NCBI GenBank assembly: GCA_000729835.1 | Contig: JFHB01000005.1 | Span: forward strand, 186,001-250,000 | Reading direction: 5' to 3' | From: Atkinsonella hypoxylon | Lineage: Eukaryota > Ascomycota > Sordariomycetes > Hypocreales > Clavicipitaceae | DNA: 64,000 bases | In this document: one piece after another, positions 24,332 to 35,275 of the stretch | Numbering within the stretch: the first letter of the stretch is position 1 | Layout: each line of letters begins with the position of its first letter | Notes under the pieces: generated by a model | What the model was told of the DNA's origin: nothing | What the model saw: only the letters and a program-made list of their open reading frames with translations | Database searches by the model: none | Program-made: the position numbers and the translations under genes

Positions 24332-27300
24332 ATCAGCATAACGAGCTGATACACTCGCTCGCTGCCTCCGGGCAGGCTGTGTTACCTACACTACCTTTAC
24401 AGCCCAGCCAAGAACTTACCCACCCCTTCCCAAAGAGAAAAAGAAGCAGAAAAGAAGGAATAATAAACAATACGGAGTTTTTGGAAAATTCGTCATGTGA
24501 CGCAGAAGACTTACATCAGCCACGATGACTTCTGCAGGCAGCCTCGTGTTGGCGATCCATTTCAGCAAGGCCGGGCGGGGCCACCGCATCACCTGGTACC
24601 CTTCAATTTATCTTTGAAGCTCGGCCTCGACGGAGCAGTGACTTGTGGTAACTTGTCCAAAATTGAACATTGAACATGCGCCCTTTGACCGGGGGAGTTG
24701 TGAGACGTGGTGATTGTACGGAATAGCTCTTTTGTAACCAGGCGCAAACGTTTTTGCTGAGAACGCGTATTTTCGTACGAGTATTCGCCAGGGCGGGACA
24801 ACTTGGCTTGCGACCGCCACTGCCAAAGGGATGTGATTATTCCCCGGCGTGGCTTTTTTTGGCGGCTACAGCACGCACGCCCCCTGATTAGTGACGCCGC
24901 TTGGCTCGCGTGTGCGGTATCCCATCAATCAGTGCAGCAATAAGATTCATCGGTTTTGACTAGGGCTTTAGCATTATGCACCATGCGATGCAGTGGTGGG
25001 AAGGACGCCATATTGAATTCCCCGATGGGACCGATTCTTTTTTTTTTTTTTGCGAAGAGCTGAATCGTCTGTTTCTCTGTTTTGTGGGATGGTATTGATG
25101 GCGCAGCGGAAGGGGGGGGGGGCGATTGAAAAGAAGCCTCGCGCAGCAGTCCCACTTTTGGACCCATATTTTAGGCTGCCGTCCCTTGATCTTGCTGATA
25201 CAACCTCTCTCCCCAGATGCATTCTCTCCCCCCTGTTCTTTTTCTCTCTTGATTCTGCAAGACTGAATAAATTAACCACTACTGAGAGGCATGGCAGCCT
25301 TGTTGCAGCAAAAGCCTCGAATAACTAATCTGCTTGAAATAGACATAGACCAGTTCAATGGAATTATTGACATTACATTCATTGGGCGTGCGGCGTAAGT
25401 TTGCGAAGGGGTGCTGGCAAAACTGACCTTGTCTGGATCGGCTTAGCGGGGCTGCTGCGCGATTAGCAACACTCCAATCTCTTGCGTGCCGATAAGGCTT
25501 GAGGGCAAGGATCATATCAATACCAATCACAATCAAACTTCTCTCACCGAGGTACTTTCTCTACAGCACCGATTTACACCATAATAAACGTTGACTAGAA
25601 ATTATCCGAGGTACATATGTACCTACCTAGGTACGGAATAGGTAGGTACGGATCACTAGTTAGTAAGTCGACTAAACTATTCATCTAGCGGCTCTACTTG
25701 GTCTCCACGTAGCAATAAAAGGGCATTACGTGGCATGGGATAAGGCACCTTTTACTTCAAACTGCTAACTACAAGGTCTTGTGATGTGACATGCTATTCG
25801 TTGATGCCACTTGTTGTATAGTGCTTTAGCGTGGAATAGCTTGAGTGTTACGAACGGTCATTCGAGGTGCAAGCCCGAGCGAGCGAGAGTATGGGGGCTA
25901 AGAGACCGCGTTAGAGCCTTATCGGCGCCAAAAAGATGCTCAGACTTGTGATGGAACATTCGCTGCATCAACCCGATTAATAGCAACTTCACGCGGGAGA
26001 AAGCATGAAATTGCAAACGCTGCTTCCATCAAACTCGCCGCGGCCTATTCCGTAAAGAAAGCCATTCCGCGTTCCCATACCAGACACATGTCGTCTCTCC
26101 TCCAAATGGGGAAAATCCGCGGTGGTTAAGCACGGATGAATTTCCATTGGTCCCCGCGTTGTGTCTGTCTACCTTGGGGTCAATTCAAGTTACACACACA
26201 GAGTCCCAAAAAAAAAAAAAATTAAAAGAAAACGCTCATGGTCGCTGTCTCCGGATGGCATGTGCCTCTTCACGGGGGCGCCAATTCTGTCTTCGTTCTT
26301 CTGATAAACCCCCATCTCACTAATCGCATTTGAAACACCGTTCTGAGGAGCTCATGATCGTCAGAACGGGGGAACGAAAAAGGACACCGTGAAGAATCAC
26401 ACTAACGCAGCAGACATTAATTATATCCCACTCAAGTCAAAGTGTCTGTGCTCTATCATACTGCAATAATCATGCGTCGGTCTTTTCTACCCATAAAGCC
26501 ACCAGGTATTACCTACCTACGCGTCAAGTTACAGTCGTGAAATTCACTTCATCAAAGCTCTCACAAAGACATGGTTGATCACCGCCAGCAAGGGATGAAC
26601 TTGAATGGCGTCTGCAGGAATCCGGTCTGGCGTCATGGTACTTCTTTACACCTGCCACCATTACACCCAAAGTGCTTTTGTGACGAAAGGTGTGTAGGCA
26701 CATAGGTACCTACCTGGTACACACTACTACACAGACGCTCTAGGGAGCACCCGTCCGCCGTCCTCAAACAGGTAGGTACGACAAGTCCTGCTTGCCATAT
26801 AAGACGGTGCATATTTAGGGTCAATGGCCCTGCTCCGGCGCAATTCACAAGACGAGCTTGTATTTTTTTTTTTTTCGGCAAATCAACTCCCGATGGTTAT
26901 GGTAAGTTTTGGTCGGTCCGGCAACAACCACACCACCCGACTTGCGGCACGAGCACTTTTCTCTTTTCTATTCTATCAACTTTCTTTCCTTCGCCGGCCC
27001 GTTCTCGCGTTTGAGCCTTTCTTGGAGGGGTGTGTGCTCATCACTGTAGTTGTCCTTTAATTTCAGTTGAATCTCATCAGTATCATTCTTTTAATGCCCA
27101 GATCAAATGTTTACTACGAGTCTGCTCTAGCGTAGCGATCGGACATGGCGAGACGAAGAGATCTTTGGTTACCATGACCCGTTCCCGAAGCCGAACGTGT
27201 GCTGCTTTGCTTGGTGGCTTTCTGCTATTGACCTTGAGCCGGCCAAGACACGTATAGATCCCTCTGATAGGCCCACGTCTTTTGCGTCACCAGAGCCAGC

Positions 27301-27465
27301 TTGGGTTAGCCTTGCGGTGTTGCCGCTGTCGCTGCGTGCTGCGAGGGCCGGATAGACGGTGCTGAGACGTCACAGCCTGCTGACGCTAAGCTGGCGCTAA
27401 GCTTAAGCTGTGTAGAGCTGTGTCTGCACAAAGCCCGTACGCTATGCATGCAGGGCGGCGTACGT

Positions 27466-27485
27466 CAGACCAGACCAGACCAGAC
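27466..27485 (+). repeat. (CAGAC)4 microsatellite
   Basis: Four CAGAC pentamers, the same unit as the array at 16735-16767. Confidence 0.9.
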
Positions 27486-27880
27486 TCTTTCGGCCTCGCG
27501 GAGAAAAAGAGAAAACCAAGGGAAGGATCTCCTTTAAATCACAGAGAAAAAAAAAAAAAAGAAGAGATAATTTTCATGATACAATTTCATGTTAAACTGT
27601 TTAAATAAGGCTAAGCTGGTAAAAAGGGAAAAGGAAAACTTTGTAGCAAATTTATAGACTTTTAAGCTTAGTGGGGTCTCTAGCTATTGCTTTCTTTTCT
27701 AATCATTATTACTATTGTGTTGCAAAATATCGGTTGTCCGCTTGACAGAATATGCGGGTATTGAACAATTTATTAAACACCTTACTTAGATCGATCTAGT
27801 CTAGTCGCATTTCCATAAATCCTCAGCCTTTACCGTGTCGCCTTCAAGTTTCGCCTCGTAGATGGTTAACGTGACCAAAA

Positions 27881-28691
27881 ATGGACTCATCGCAGGCATC
27901 GCAGGCGGGTGGGTTGTAGTCTACTCCGGAAAATACGCATGACAAAGGGAAGACATCATCGTTCCTCGCATTCAAGCATGCTGACATTTGGTACCAACAG
28001 GTCATGGCGATTCTCGAGCAGTCCGAAATATTCATCGACAATGGCGATGACTACGTCTTTGACCATACGAAACTCATTCTCTCCTCCCAAGTCGGGCGAT
28101 TACTTTTACGCCACATCCAAGAGCCGCCTGCATCCTTCGATTCCAATCCACTGAACCGAGTTGCTACCCACCCCGATCAAGACCTTTTGGCCGCCTTTCG
28201 ATGAAGCATCAACACGCGCCCCGACGCCGCTGTCTGACAGTCATCATGTCAAGAGACCAGTTCCTCTGTCCTACGACGACAACCAGGTCCAGAACCTTAG
28301 CAACCAGATCGTGGATGAGGGTGAAAGTTTGGGAGAGTCTACAAAAATAAGCCGCTTCCCAATATTGCCGACTATCTGGGTTGCATCGAGGAGATGGGCC
28401 AGATTAGAGGTCTATGTTTTAGAAAATACTCCATGGATCTCCCAGAGGATGCGGACTGGAAGTCCCCTGCCTGCAGATTATTATCTGCAATGCATAGAGA
28501 GTGCCATATTGCACTTGCATGCGTTAGGATTGACTCACAATGACATTAATCCAAGGAATATCATGATCGGAGAAGATGACAGACCAATTGTCGTTGATTT
28601 TAATTCCTGCACACAAAAAGGGGAGAGGAACTTGCTCAATCGGGTTACGCCCGGGTGGGCCATGGAAAACGCACGATATGCTATGCGTTAG
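27881..28691 (+). pseudogene. Disabled protein-kinase-like gene (HNDxNPxN type)
   Basis: Pieces of one protein lie in successive frames. An N-terminal part starts at ATG 27881 and is cut by an in-frame TAG after twelve codons, then stays open to about 28203. A second frame covers VKRPVPLSYDDNQVQNL. A third carries NIADYLGCIEEMGQIRGLCFRKYSM (given here as two pieces: NIADYLGCIEEMG and QIRGLCFRKYSM). A fourth switch returns to a frame with LHALGLTHNDINPRNIM and IVVDFNSC, ending at TAG 28691 after TPGWAMENARYAM. HNDINPRN stands for the kinase catalytic loop (HRDxKPxN) and VDFNSC for the DFG region, as in a large fungal family of degenerate kinase-like proteins. The distances are too short for introns to explain the switches, so at least two frameshifts and one stop are needed. 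Activity is not expected. Sequencing error could mimic frameshifts but is less likely with several lesions. Confidence 0.65.
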
Positions 28692-29636
28692 GTGCAAAAC
28701 TACCTTCATCTCGGCAATAGAGACATGCCTTAGCATATTCATCCGCAAAGCCTATTCCTCTTGGACAAAAACATCCTTTCTTGCCCTTTATAGGCGTCCT
28801 CTTTCGCTTCCAGGTTTGGCTGCTGGGACCGATAGTTCCCAGCGGCGGACGAGCGTGGATCTCGCATCGCGGTTTCAGGAAAAGAACAGGCGCGACAAGT
28901 CCCATTCATCTGCATCTTTTGCAAAACACTCGGGGCTCAAAGATCTCGTCATCTGCGCCGCCTCGACTAAGCGAGCTTGAAATCACCGTAATCCGCCGCC
29001 CCAGGCTTTTCCTGAACTGCGGCCGCCGGGCCCTCCCTCGATCGGCATCGCGTTTTTGTTCCAGCATGTCTTGGCAGGCATGGCACAAGTCTCCACTGCC
29101 TGGAGATGAGATGGCAGATCCTAGTGCCGAGTGGGCTGGGAATGCCGCTGTCGTCTCTCCCTATTTAAACTTCCAATCCAGGCGATGCACTTCAGCTGCA
29201 ATCCATCTTCGAGGCGCCCCCTTACGTTGGTTCAGAAGACGGGGGTGGGGAGGGGGTGTTGCTTCCCACCTCAACTTTACTTGGTGATTCTTATTTTTAT
29301 TTTTATTTTTTTATTTTTTTTTGCCTTTTATACAAATCGTCTTGAGGCGTTACAATCTGTGAGGCGTTGCATTCCAAAAAAAGAACTATGTAAAGCTCGA
29401 CTAGCTTTGGCCCAGGTGAGCTTCTCAAGCCATGTCTTCCGGCGACAACTACAGTCCACTGTTGCAATTATACAGACTCACTAGTTATGTAAGTTACAAT
29501 AAACGGTTTCACGGCACACACAAAAATAATAATAATTAAAAAAAAAAAAATCCCTTGATGAGCAGCTTGGCAAAGAGATCATGGTACGGTGCAGGTTTTC
29601 TTTCATCATGGTTCTTATTTTCGAATTTGTGGTCTT
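28692..29636. other. Intergenic, nothing recognised
   Basis: This stretch separates the kinase-like pseudogene from the end of the pseudouridine synthase gene. Open frames overlap on both strands and match no family I know. T-rich and A-rich runs occur at about 29290-29325 and 29520-29550. Confidence 0.4.
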
Positions 29637-31118
29637 TTAGCTCGTCGTGAGTGATTCGGCTATCTTTGTATTCTCATGCCTGACGGCTTGCACAAGCTCT
29701 TCCATCCCGCCGACTGTAGTTGGCCCTGCCATGCCTTCTGGCGGTAGAGCCCACTTGGGAAGCTGGCTCACGTAAGACCAAGCGCCGCCAGCATCTTCGT
29801 AGCGCAGACTGTGAAGCCATAAAGAGAGCTCATGCATTCCTGGGTCAGAGTATAACGGCGTGGCGCACACGTCGCAGACTTCGCCCGTCATTCTCTCTGC
29901 TCGCTTCTTCTCGTATTTGTCAATCATCTCGTCGTAGTACACTACTGCCTGTGCCACTTCTTCCTTACCCATGCGCGACAGTCGGCTGATGACATCTTCA
30001 TCGGTTGTCTGTGTGCCATCGGGGTCTTCGCGTCCTAGGTCGAACCCCCAGACACGCTGGTTGGCATATATGGGATCGTTCTGTATCGGATGTCCTAGGT
30101 ATTGAAGATGTACTCTGATCTGATGCGTCCGTCCGGTAACAGGCAAGCATCGCACGATGGAGTACCCTCTTTTGTTGATCCATGGTTTGCCCTTCGACTC
30201 ATCTCCTACCTCGGTGGGATATCTCGACAATTCCTCGTCCGTGAGGTTCTGTGGGCTACCACCGGGTTTGGGGTTTCCGCTGTCCTTGGATGGATAGTAG
30301 GCTAGTCTTTTGAAAACTGTACACGCGGTTTTGCCGCTGGCCCGCACACGATTGAGGCCCAGTTTCGGCGAGATGGAGAGGATAGGCTGATCACAGACCA
30401 CCTCACCCTCAGGGAATTCGCCCACCACCCGCGCCATGTATTCTTTTCTCACTGTCCGTGACTTGATCTGGTTGCCCAGAGCCTCAGCAGCTTTCACACT
30501 CTTCGCCACAAACATTATGCCACTCGTTAGACGGTCCAGTCTGTTGCAAGGGTAAGGCATGAAATGCTGCCCTCGCTCCGCCTTCATGATTTCCATGACC
30601 GAGTTGAATTTGTATCGTCCTGCCGGGTGAACCGGAACGCCAGATGGCTTATTAATGACAATCAAATCGTCATCTTCATGAATGATTCCGACTGGCTCAG
30701 CGGTCACCGGCGGTTCATGACGATGCATGGTATGAGATATCAAATCACCGTTTCGGATGACATAGTCAGGCCCAACACGCTTTCCATTCACAAAGATGTC
30801 ACCCGTCTCCATCGTCTTCCTGTAATATTCAGCGGGTCTGTCTCGAAATTCGGACTCGAATATCTCGATTAATGTTCTTCCGCGCCAACGCTCTTTGCAG
30901 TAGGTGTTGTATGTCCAGTGATATGGTCGCACGCGACGTAGATCATCCTCAAAATAATACGGCGGAGGCCATATTGGGCATACTGGAGTAATCAATGGCT
31001 CATCCAAGTTGTCTGCCAAATTCGTCTTCTTTTTTATCTGGCTCCTGCCCTTGGCGGGAGCTTCGCGTGATTTTTGTTTCTCTTTGGCGATCTCATCTGC
31101 CGTGAGCAGTGTCATCAA

Positions 31119-31150
<32 letters not shown>

Positions 31151-31268
31151 TCATCGTCGTCGTCGTCGTTCCGAGACTCAATGCGACTGCAACGTCCTCA
31201 TTTGCGGCTGCCATCGCGGCTCTTTTTAGTAAGGCTCTATACGCTCTTAACCCAGCTCTTACCAGCAT
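29637..31268 (-). CDS. tRNA pseudouridine synthase, Rib2/Pus8/Pus9 type
   Basis: A single exon of 543 residues from ATG 31268; the frame stays open further upstream, but without another ATG in the visible part. RluA-family pseudouridine synthases convert uridine to pseudouridine; the yeast relatives Pus8/Rib2 (cytosol) and Pus9 (mitochondria) act at tRNA position 32. An S4-like RNA-binding part (TLIEIFESEF to VNGKRVGPDYVIRNGDLI) precedes the catalytic domain. The catalytic Asp is D245 in NRLDRLTSG, and GRTHQIRVHLQYLGHPI and NKPSGVPVHPAG are further signature segments. A poly-Thr/Pro10 tract from a GCC/GTC-type repeat interrupts the N-terminus. The first 18 residues are basic and free of acids (MLVRAGLRAYRALLKRAA), like a mitochondrial presequence. 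A second ATG at 31214 in better context would give the shorter, cytosolic form. No deaminase domain like that of yeast Rib2 is present. Confidence 0.9.
31122..31150 (+). repeat. GGC trinucleotide repeat inside the pseudouridine synthase gene
   Basis: About ten GGC units, read as Pro10 on the minus strand. They are followed directly by a TCG/GTC-type stretch encoding poly-Thr. A coding microsatellite of this kind is likely to vary in length between strains. Confidence 0.85.
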
Positions 31269-32080
31269 GGGTGAGCGGGTTGGAAATTCAAGTCTCAATC
31301 TCCCGCGAAAGCCACGGTTGCAATGCTGCGATTCCGCACTGAATTCCAACTGCAGACTAGTCGTCGCGCAAAGTTCTTACAGACACACATGACACCAAAA
31401 ATGCTGGCCCGCGAGCCCGCTAACTACCAGCCACAGAGGAGGGGCATCTGAAGTTGGTAAAAATTAGGCGGAGAAGGGTGGCAGAATTATTGATGGTGAT
31501 CGTGGAGGGATTCCCTGTGCAAATACTGTACTGTGCAAAGCCTCATACGTCCTCTCTCCCTGGCCAAAGACTGCCTGCCGAATAAAGAATGCCTTCTCCT
31601 CGCCGGTTCCTCGCCGTTCAGGTACTATTAGGATCATTCTATATCTCTCAGCCAGGCTATTGGTAGCATCCACTGTAGACTGCATGCCCCGGAGTGCCAG
31701 GGTAGGCACGAGCCTACCCAACCGCACTGTACATCTCGTTCAGTTCAGTTCAGTTCAGTTCAGTTCGCCTACCAGCCAGGTAGGTACCTAAGCACACTCC
31801 AGCCAGCATCTTTCTTTAACCTCGGCATTTTTCTCCTGCCATACCACTCCCATCTCTCACGCCCAGCTAGTTACAACTTTTCCCTTTCGCAACCCAAGCG
31901 TTCCTGTGAATACCGCTTGGCTGAGTGTTCGAACCACAGAACGGAAAGCGCCCGATTTTTTTGCCCCATCTCATCTCCAACCACCGTCCTCGCGTGATTC
32001 AGACATCCGTGAGGTACGCATAACTGATTCCTGAGTTGTCAAAGCACAGAATCGTTGTTGAGGCAGCCATAGGCGAGCCG
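31269..32080. promoter_or_regulatory. Divergent promoter region, pseudouridine synthase/thioesterase
   Basis: About 810 bp between two divergent start codons. It contains a (CAGTT)5 array at 31741-31765 and a TAGGTACCTA-type motif at about 31780. No gene is recognised inside. Confidence 0.45.
31741..31765 (+). repeat. (CAGTT)5 tandem pentamer
   Basis: Five perfect CAGTT units, preceded by a partial one, in the shared promoter region. Confidence 0.95.
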
Positions 32081-32805
32081 ATGGCTTCAGCAGACAAGAA
32101 GACCCGTACCAGGGACGACTACCCCTACATTTTGGATTACCGTACGCGATGGTGAGTTCTGGACGTGGTGGCAATAACTTGTGGCGCTTCACCGCGTTTT
32201 CAACCTCTTGCTTAACAGCAGTATGCTATGGCGCAACCACAAGGACTCCAATTCGAGTGAGCTTACTGCGATGATGTGTTGTAGATATCAGGCGCTAACC
32301 TGGGACCTTCCTCTTCAAGGAACGACAATGACATGTATAATCACATGAACAATTCTATCTACAACTTTCTGTGAGGAACGCGCTTCGTACTCCTACTACT
32401 ACTTTAGTCCTGGTGAATGCAGACAATCGTGCTGATCGTGTCTTCAGATTTGACTCAGCTGTCAATGCCTATCTTATGGAACACAGCAGTATTTACCCCC
32501 CAAACTCGCCTCAGTATCCTATTGTTGCGCACACAAGCACCAATTTCTACTCGTCAATCGCGTACCCTGCCATCGCGGAGGTTGGTGTCAGGGTGGTCAA
32601 GCTTGGAAAGTCAAGCGTCACGTTTGAGCTGGCACTGTTCGAAAAGGGCATGCCTGGTGTAAAAGCTGTGTGTGACTTTGTGCATGTCTTTGTGGAAAGA
32701 GCGACGGGAAGACCGGCAAAAGATGGGATGGCTCCTGAGTTGAGAAAGGGCTTAGAACTGCTGCAAAAGGACGGCCAAGATGGGAGGACCAAGAGTAAGC
32801 TGTGA
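32081..32805 (+). CDS. Hotdog-fold acyl-CoA thioesterase-like protein
   Basis: Three exons, 32081-32151, 32320-32370 and 32448-32805, give 159 residues, normal for a single-domain hotdog protein. The introns are 168 nt (GTGAGT...TTCAAG, branch GCTAACC) and 77 nt (GTGAGG...TTCAG). The 51-nt middle exon encodes most of the family signature: the joined sequence reads DYRTRW-NDNDMYNHMNNSIYNFL-FDSAV. The Asp and His of this D-x-Y-x-H-x-N type motif are the active-site region of 4-hydroxybenzoyl-CoA-type thioesterases. A conserved C-terminal strand region follows (AEVGVRVVKLGKSSVTFELALF). The substrate is unknown and no targeting signal is evident. The first exon starts at the only ATG in frame upstream of the signature. 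Confidence 0.85.
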
Positions 32806-33921
32806 TAATCATTGGTTTCTATATGTGAGAACACTGTTGTGTGATTTGCACTGCATATTCCCGTTTTTGCTCCATGTCTGTGGATGAATAGAGCAGCATA
32901 CTCTCATATACATGTATCGCTGAGTCTCCTGCATCTGTTCAACATAGACTTAAAAAGTTCTTGTTGAGCACTTGTCATCTCCAGCAGACACAAGCCTCTG
33001 ATATGCTGCCTCCGTCTGCGTGTTCCAGACACTTGCGCAACCCCCCTCCTGCCTCCACGGACAGTCCGATTTTCCCCTGATAGGCCATATCGGAGTATTC
33101 AGCCTACCGACTTCCGGACACGAGACCTATGTGCCTGGATCGGCTGATCTTTCCAGATTTAACTAATCCTTGCAGCGGCCTGTAGCGCAAACTTTACTTT
33201 ATAGGACATGGATACACTTCACAAGAGTCAGACTTTAAACAAGCATACCGATGTCATAAACTCACTATCAATCAGTTCCTCCAATCCAAAAACTATCCGG
33301 GTACCGCATGGCGAATTGGAGATGGACGGTGTAGAGCTATTATGAACATCGATTTACCGAATCGACTGGGTAGATGTGCAAAGGACAATGCTGAGTATAA
33401 AAAGTATTTTATCTTCTTGGCCTCACCATTCTATGATTCTTTACCTAGTTGAGTATAGCTGGATTGTTACATCATCTTTTCAATTAAGCATATAACCTTT
33501 GTAGCGTAGGAAAACTTTAAGAAAAGCTTAATGAACTACACGCGGTCGGCGGGCAGTCTTTGAAAATTTTTCATTTTTGGATAAAGACGAGTATATATTG
33601 GCCGAGTCTCCTCCTTCCTGTCATTGACAGCATCGCATGTTCATCTCTTCACTCCACTCGCGCGGAAATTATCACAAATTCTCCAACTACCAATACCAAT
33701 ACCACACCAACAAAACAGACCTAGCAATCTGTTCGCATTTTGCATTCTTCTACCAGCCTCTTTATCTTCATCTCGTACCATCTGCGTGTTGCAATCATAC
33801 AGCCATCTTCACCGCCCAGTCAATACCACTCGCAAACACCCTGCAAGTAACCCGTTCACAAAACACGACGTCCGAAGCACGCATTGCGAATGAGATTTCC
33901 ACATCAACCCTACAATCAGTC
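32806..33921. other. Intergenic, partly AT-rich
   Basis: This stretch lies between the thioesterase gene and the small membrane ORF. Roughly 33160-33560 is AT-rich. An open plus frame begins at ATG 33637 and runs into the next ORF, but its first 95 codons are low in complexity and read more like a 5' leader. Confidence 0.4.
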
Positions 33922-34359
33922 ATGCTGTTCTTCAACATACTTGCGTTCCTCGTTCACGGGATCGGGGTAGAATACTTTAGCAGAAACTTCCGACCGTCAG
34001 CTCCACGTCCCGCACCAGGAGTCAACCCCATCATACACTACCTCTTTCAAAAGCGATTCAGGCAATTTTGTTTGGTCATTCTAGTCTATCACTACATTAC
34101 TAGGGCAATTATAATGACGGGAAGAGGAAATTTCGACTACTTTCATCTACAAGTGTGTGATGATATTCGTATACACTTGTTAACGGAGGTCTTAATGATT
34201 GGGCCTTTTGTGGGGATAGTCTCCTTTTTATATACAGTCCTTGAACCTGAAGACGGCGGGACTTTTTTCTGGCCGAAATTTGTATTTGATTATGTAGACA
34301 GGTGGCTGTCCGGGCTATTTGCTCAGATACGTACTGCCGTGGGCCAAGCTGGACCTTGA
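33922..34359 (+). CDS. Orphan small membrane protein, unknown
   Basis: An open frame of 145 residues from ATG 33922; the same frame is open from ATG 33637 (240 residues). I prefer the inner start because the outer extension is Asn/Thr/His-rich without pattern, while the sequence after 33922 has three plausible hydrophobic segments: LFFNILAFLVHGIG, FCLVILVYHYITRAIIM and LLTEVLMIGPFVGIVSFLYTVL. A short aromatic tail follows (FFWPKFVFDYVDRWLSGLF). I recognise no family. Average base composition and absence of lesions suggest a real gene, but it may be lineage-specific or spurious. Confidence 0.4.
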   Translation: MLFFNILAFLVHGIGVEYFSRNFRPSAPRPAPGVNPIIHYLFQKRFRQFCLVILVYHYITRAIIMTGRGNFDYFHLQVCDDIRIHLLTEVLMIGPFVGIVSFLYTVLEPEDGGTFFWPKFVFDYVDRWLSGLFAQIRTAVGQAGP

Positions 34360-34730
34360 AATGACAAATTCTAAATTCATCATTAACCACAAGATAGTCT
34401 AAAACTATTATGACATTCTGACCAAAGCTTTAGCGACAACTTGAACGTGTCTTGTGAGAGTTGATGAGTCCGTGACTGTCTCTTGGAAGCATCTTGGCGC
34501 GCGTGGGAAGGTAAGATGCACATTGTCGCTAGGGTCTTGCCAAACAGAAACTTCATTCAGCATACTTCCTTCTCCTGCCTTCCCAATCTCTAGACCGGAG
34601 GAAGTCGCGGCGTTTGGGAGGCCGGGAGACGAAGTCATGTCAACATGTTTCGCCAGGGAACTGTTCTTTTTTTTTTTTTTTCCCTTCCCTACGGCCGCCC
34701 AAACAGCGGATTTCTTGGAAAGCGAACTAT

Positions 34731-35041
34731 ATGCCTGTAAGTCTTGGTTAGATTGCTGTCCTTGGGCCTATATTATTGATCTTTCTCATCATTTTATCCT
34801 TGAGACGTGCAAGCCTTGCATCTTAACTGACACATGCTAGATTTTCATTATTGTTAAAGAATTCTGGGACTCAATCCCGCCCCCGGTCAAAGCGATTCTG
34901 TCTGCCGTATGTATCACAGTGGCGTATCAGGTGTCCACGCCGGAGACCCAAGGAACAGTCAACAGACTGGTCCGAAGGTTGATGGAGTATGATGAGGCTC
35001 GCCAAATCATCCTTGACTACCTTTTCGGCACTGCGCCTTGA
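34731..35041 (+). CDS. Possible tiny spliced ORF, unknown
   Basis: The second exon 34841-35041 is open for 66 codons (IFIIVKEFWDSIPPPVKAIL at its start, ending YLFGTAP). It is preceded by a plausible acceptor (CATGCTAG) with a TTAACTGAC branch-like site. A strong donor GTAAGT at 34737 follows an in-frame ATGCCT, so join(34731-34736, 34841-35041) would give 68 residues. No family is recognised. It could equally be the last exon of a longer, undetected transcript or a gene relic. Confidence 0.2.
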
Positions 35042-35116
35042 GCACACGGTACCATGAAGTCGTTTCACCCATGACGGATTGAGTCACTGGAGTCTCCCCG
35101 ACAAGCACCGGTACCC

Positions 35117-35275
35117 TCGCCTTGGTCTAGCCGGTGGCACCCCCTACTGTTTTATAACAGTTGTGCTCCTTGATATCAGTTCGATACTATCAGCCTTGCC
35201 TAGTCTGGTCTTCGGCACCCTCTACTGTTTCAAGATGGGTTTGATCCTCGAATTCAGTCCGATATTTTGAGCCTC
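35117..35275 (+). repeat. Imperfect tandem duplication, two units of about 79 bp
   Basis: Both units have the order 'GCCT...TCT...GGCACCC(C/T)CTACTGTTT...GAT..T..TTCAGT(C/T)CGATA...(A/G)GCCT'. I judge them about two thirds identical by eye, with small gaps. Function unknown. Confidence 0.6.

Larger units (their letters stand above)
19074..27880. other. 8.8-kb gene-poor region B, upstream of the bZIP gene
   Basis: No coding sequence is recognised; frames of up to about 166 residues (for example plus strand 19583-20083) are low in complexity and overlap other frames. The region is the 5' side of the bZIP gene and is unusually rich in perfect tandem microrepeats, purine tracts, an 18-G run, TACGGA(A/G)TA and TACCTACCT motifs, and GCATGCAT palindromes (near 23495). 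The 27540-27780 part is AT-rich. Confidence 0.5.
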
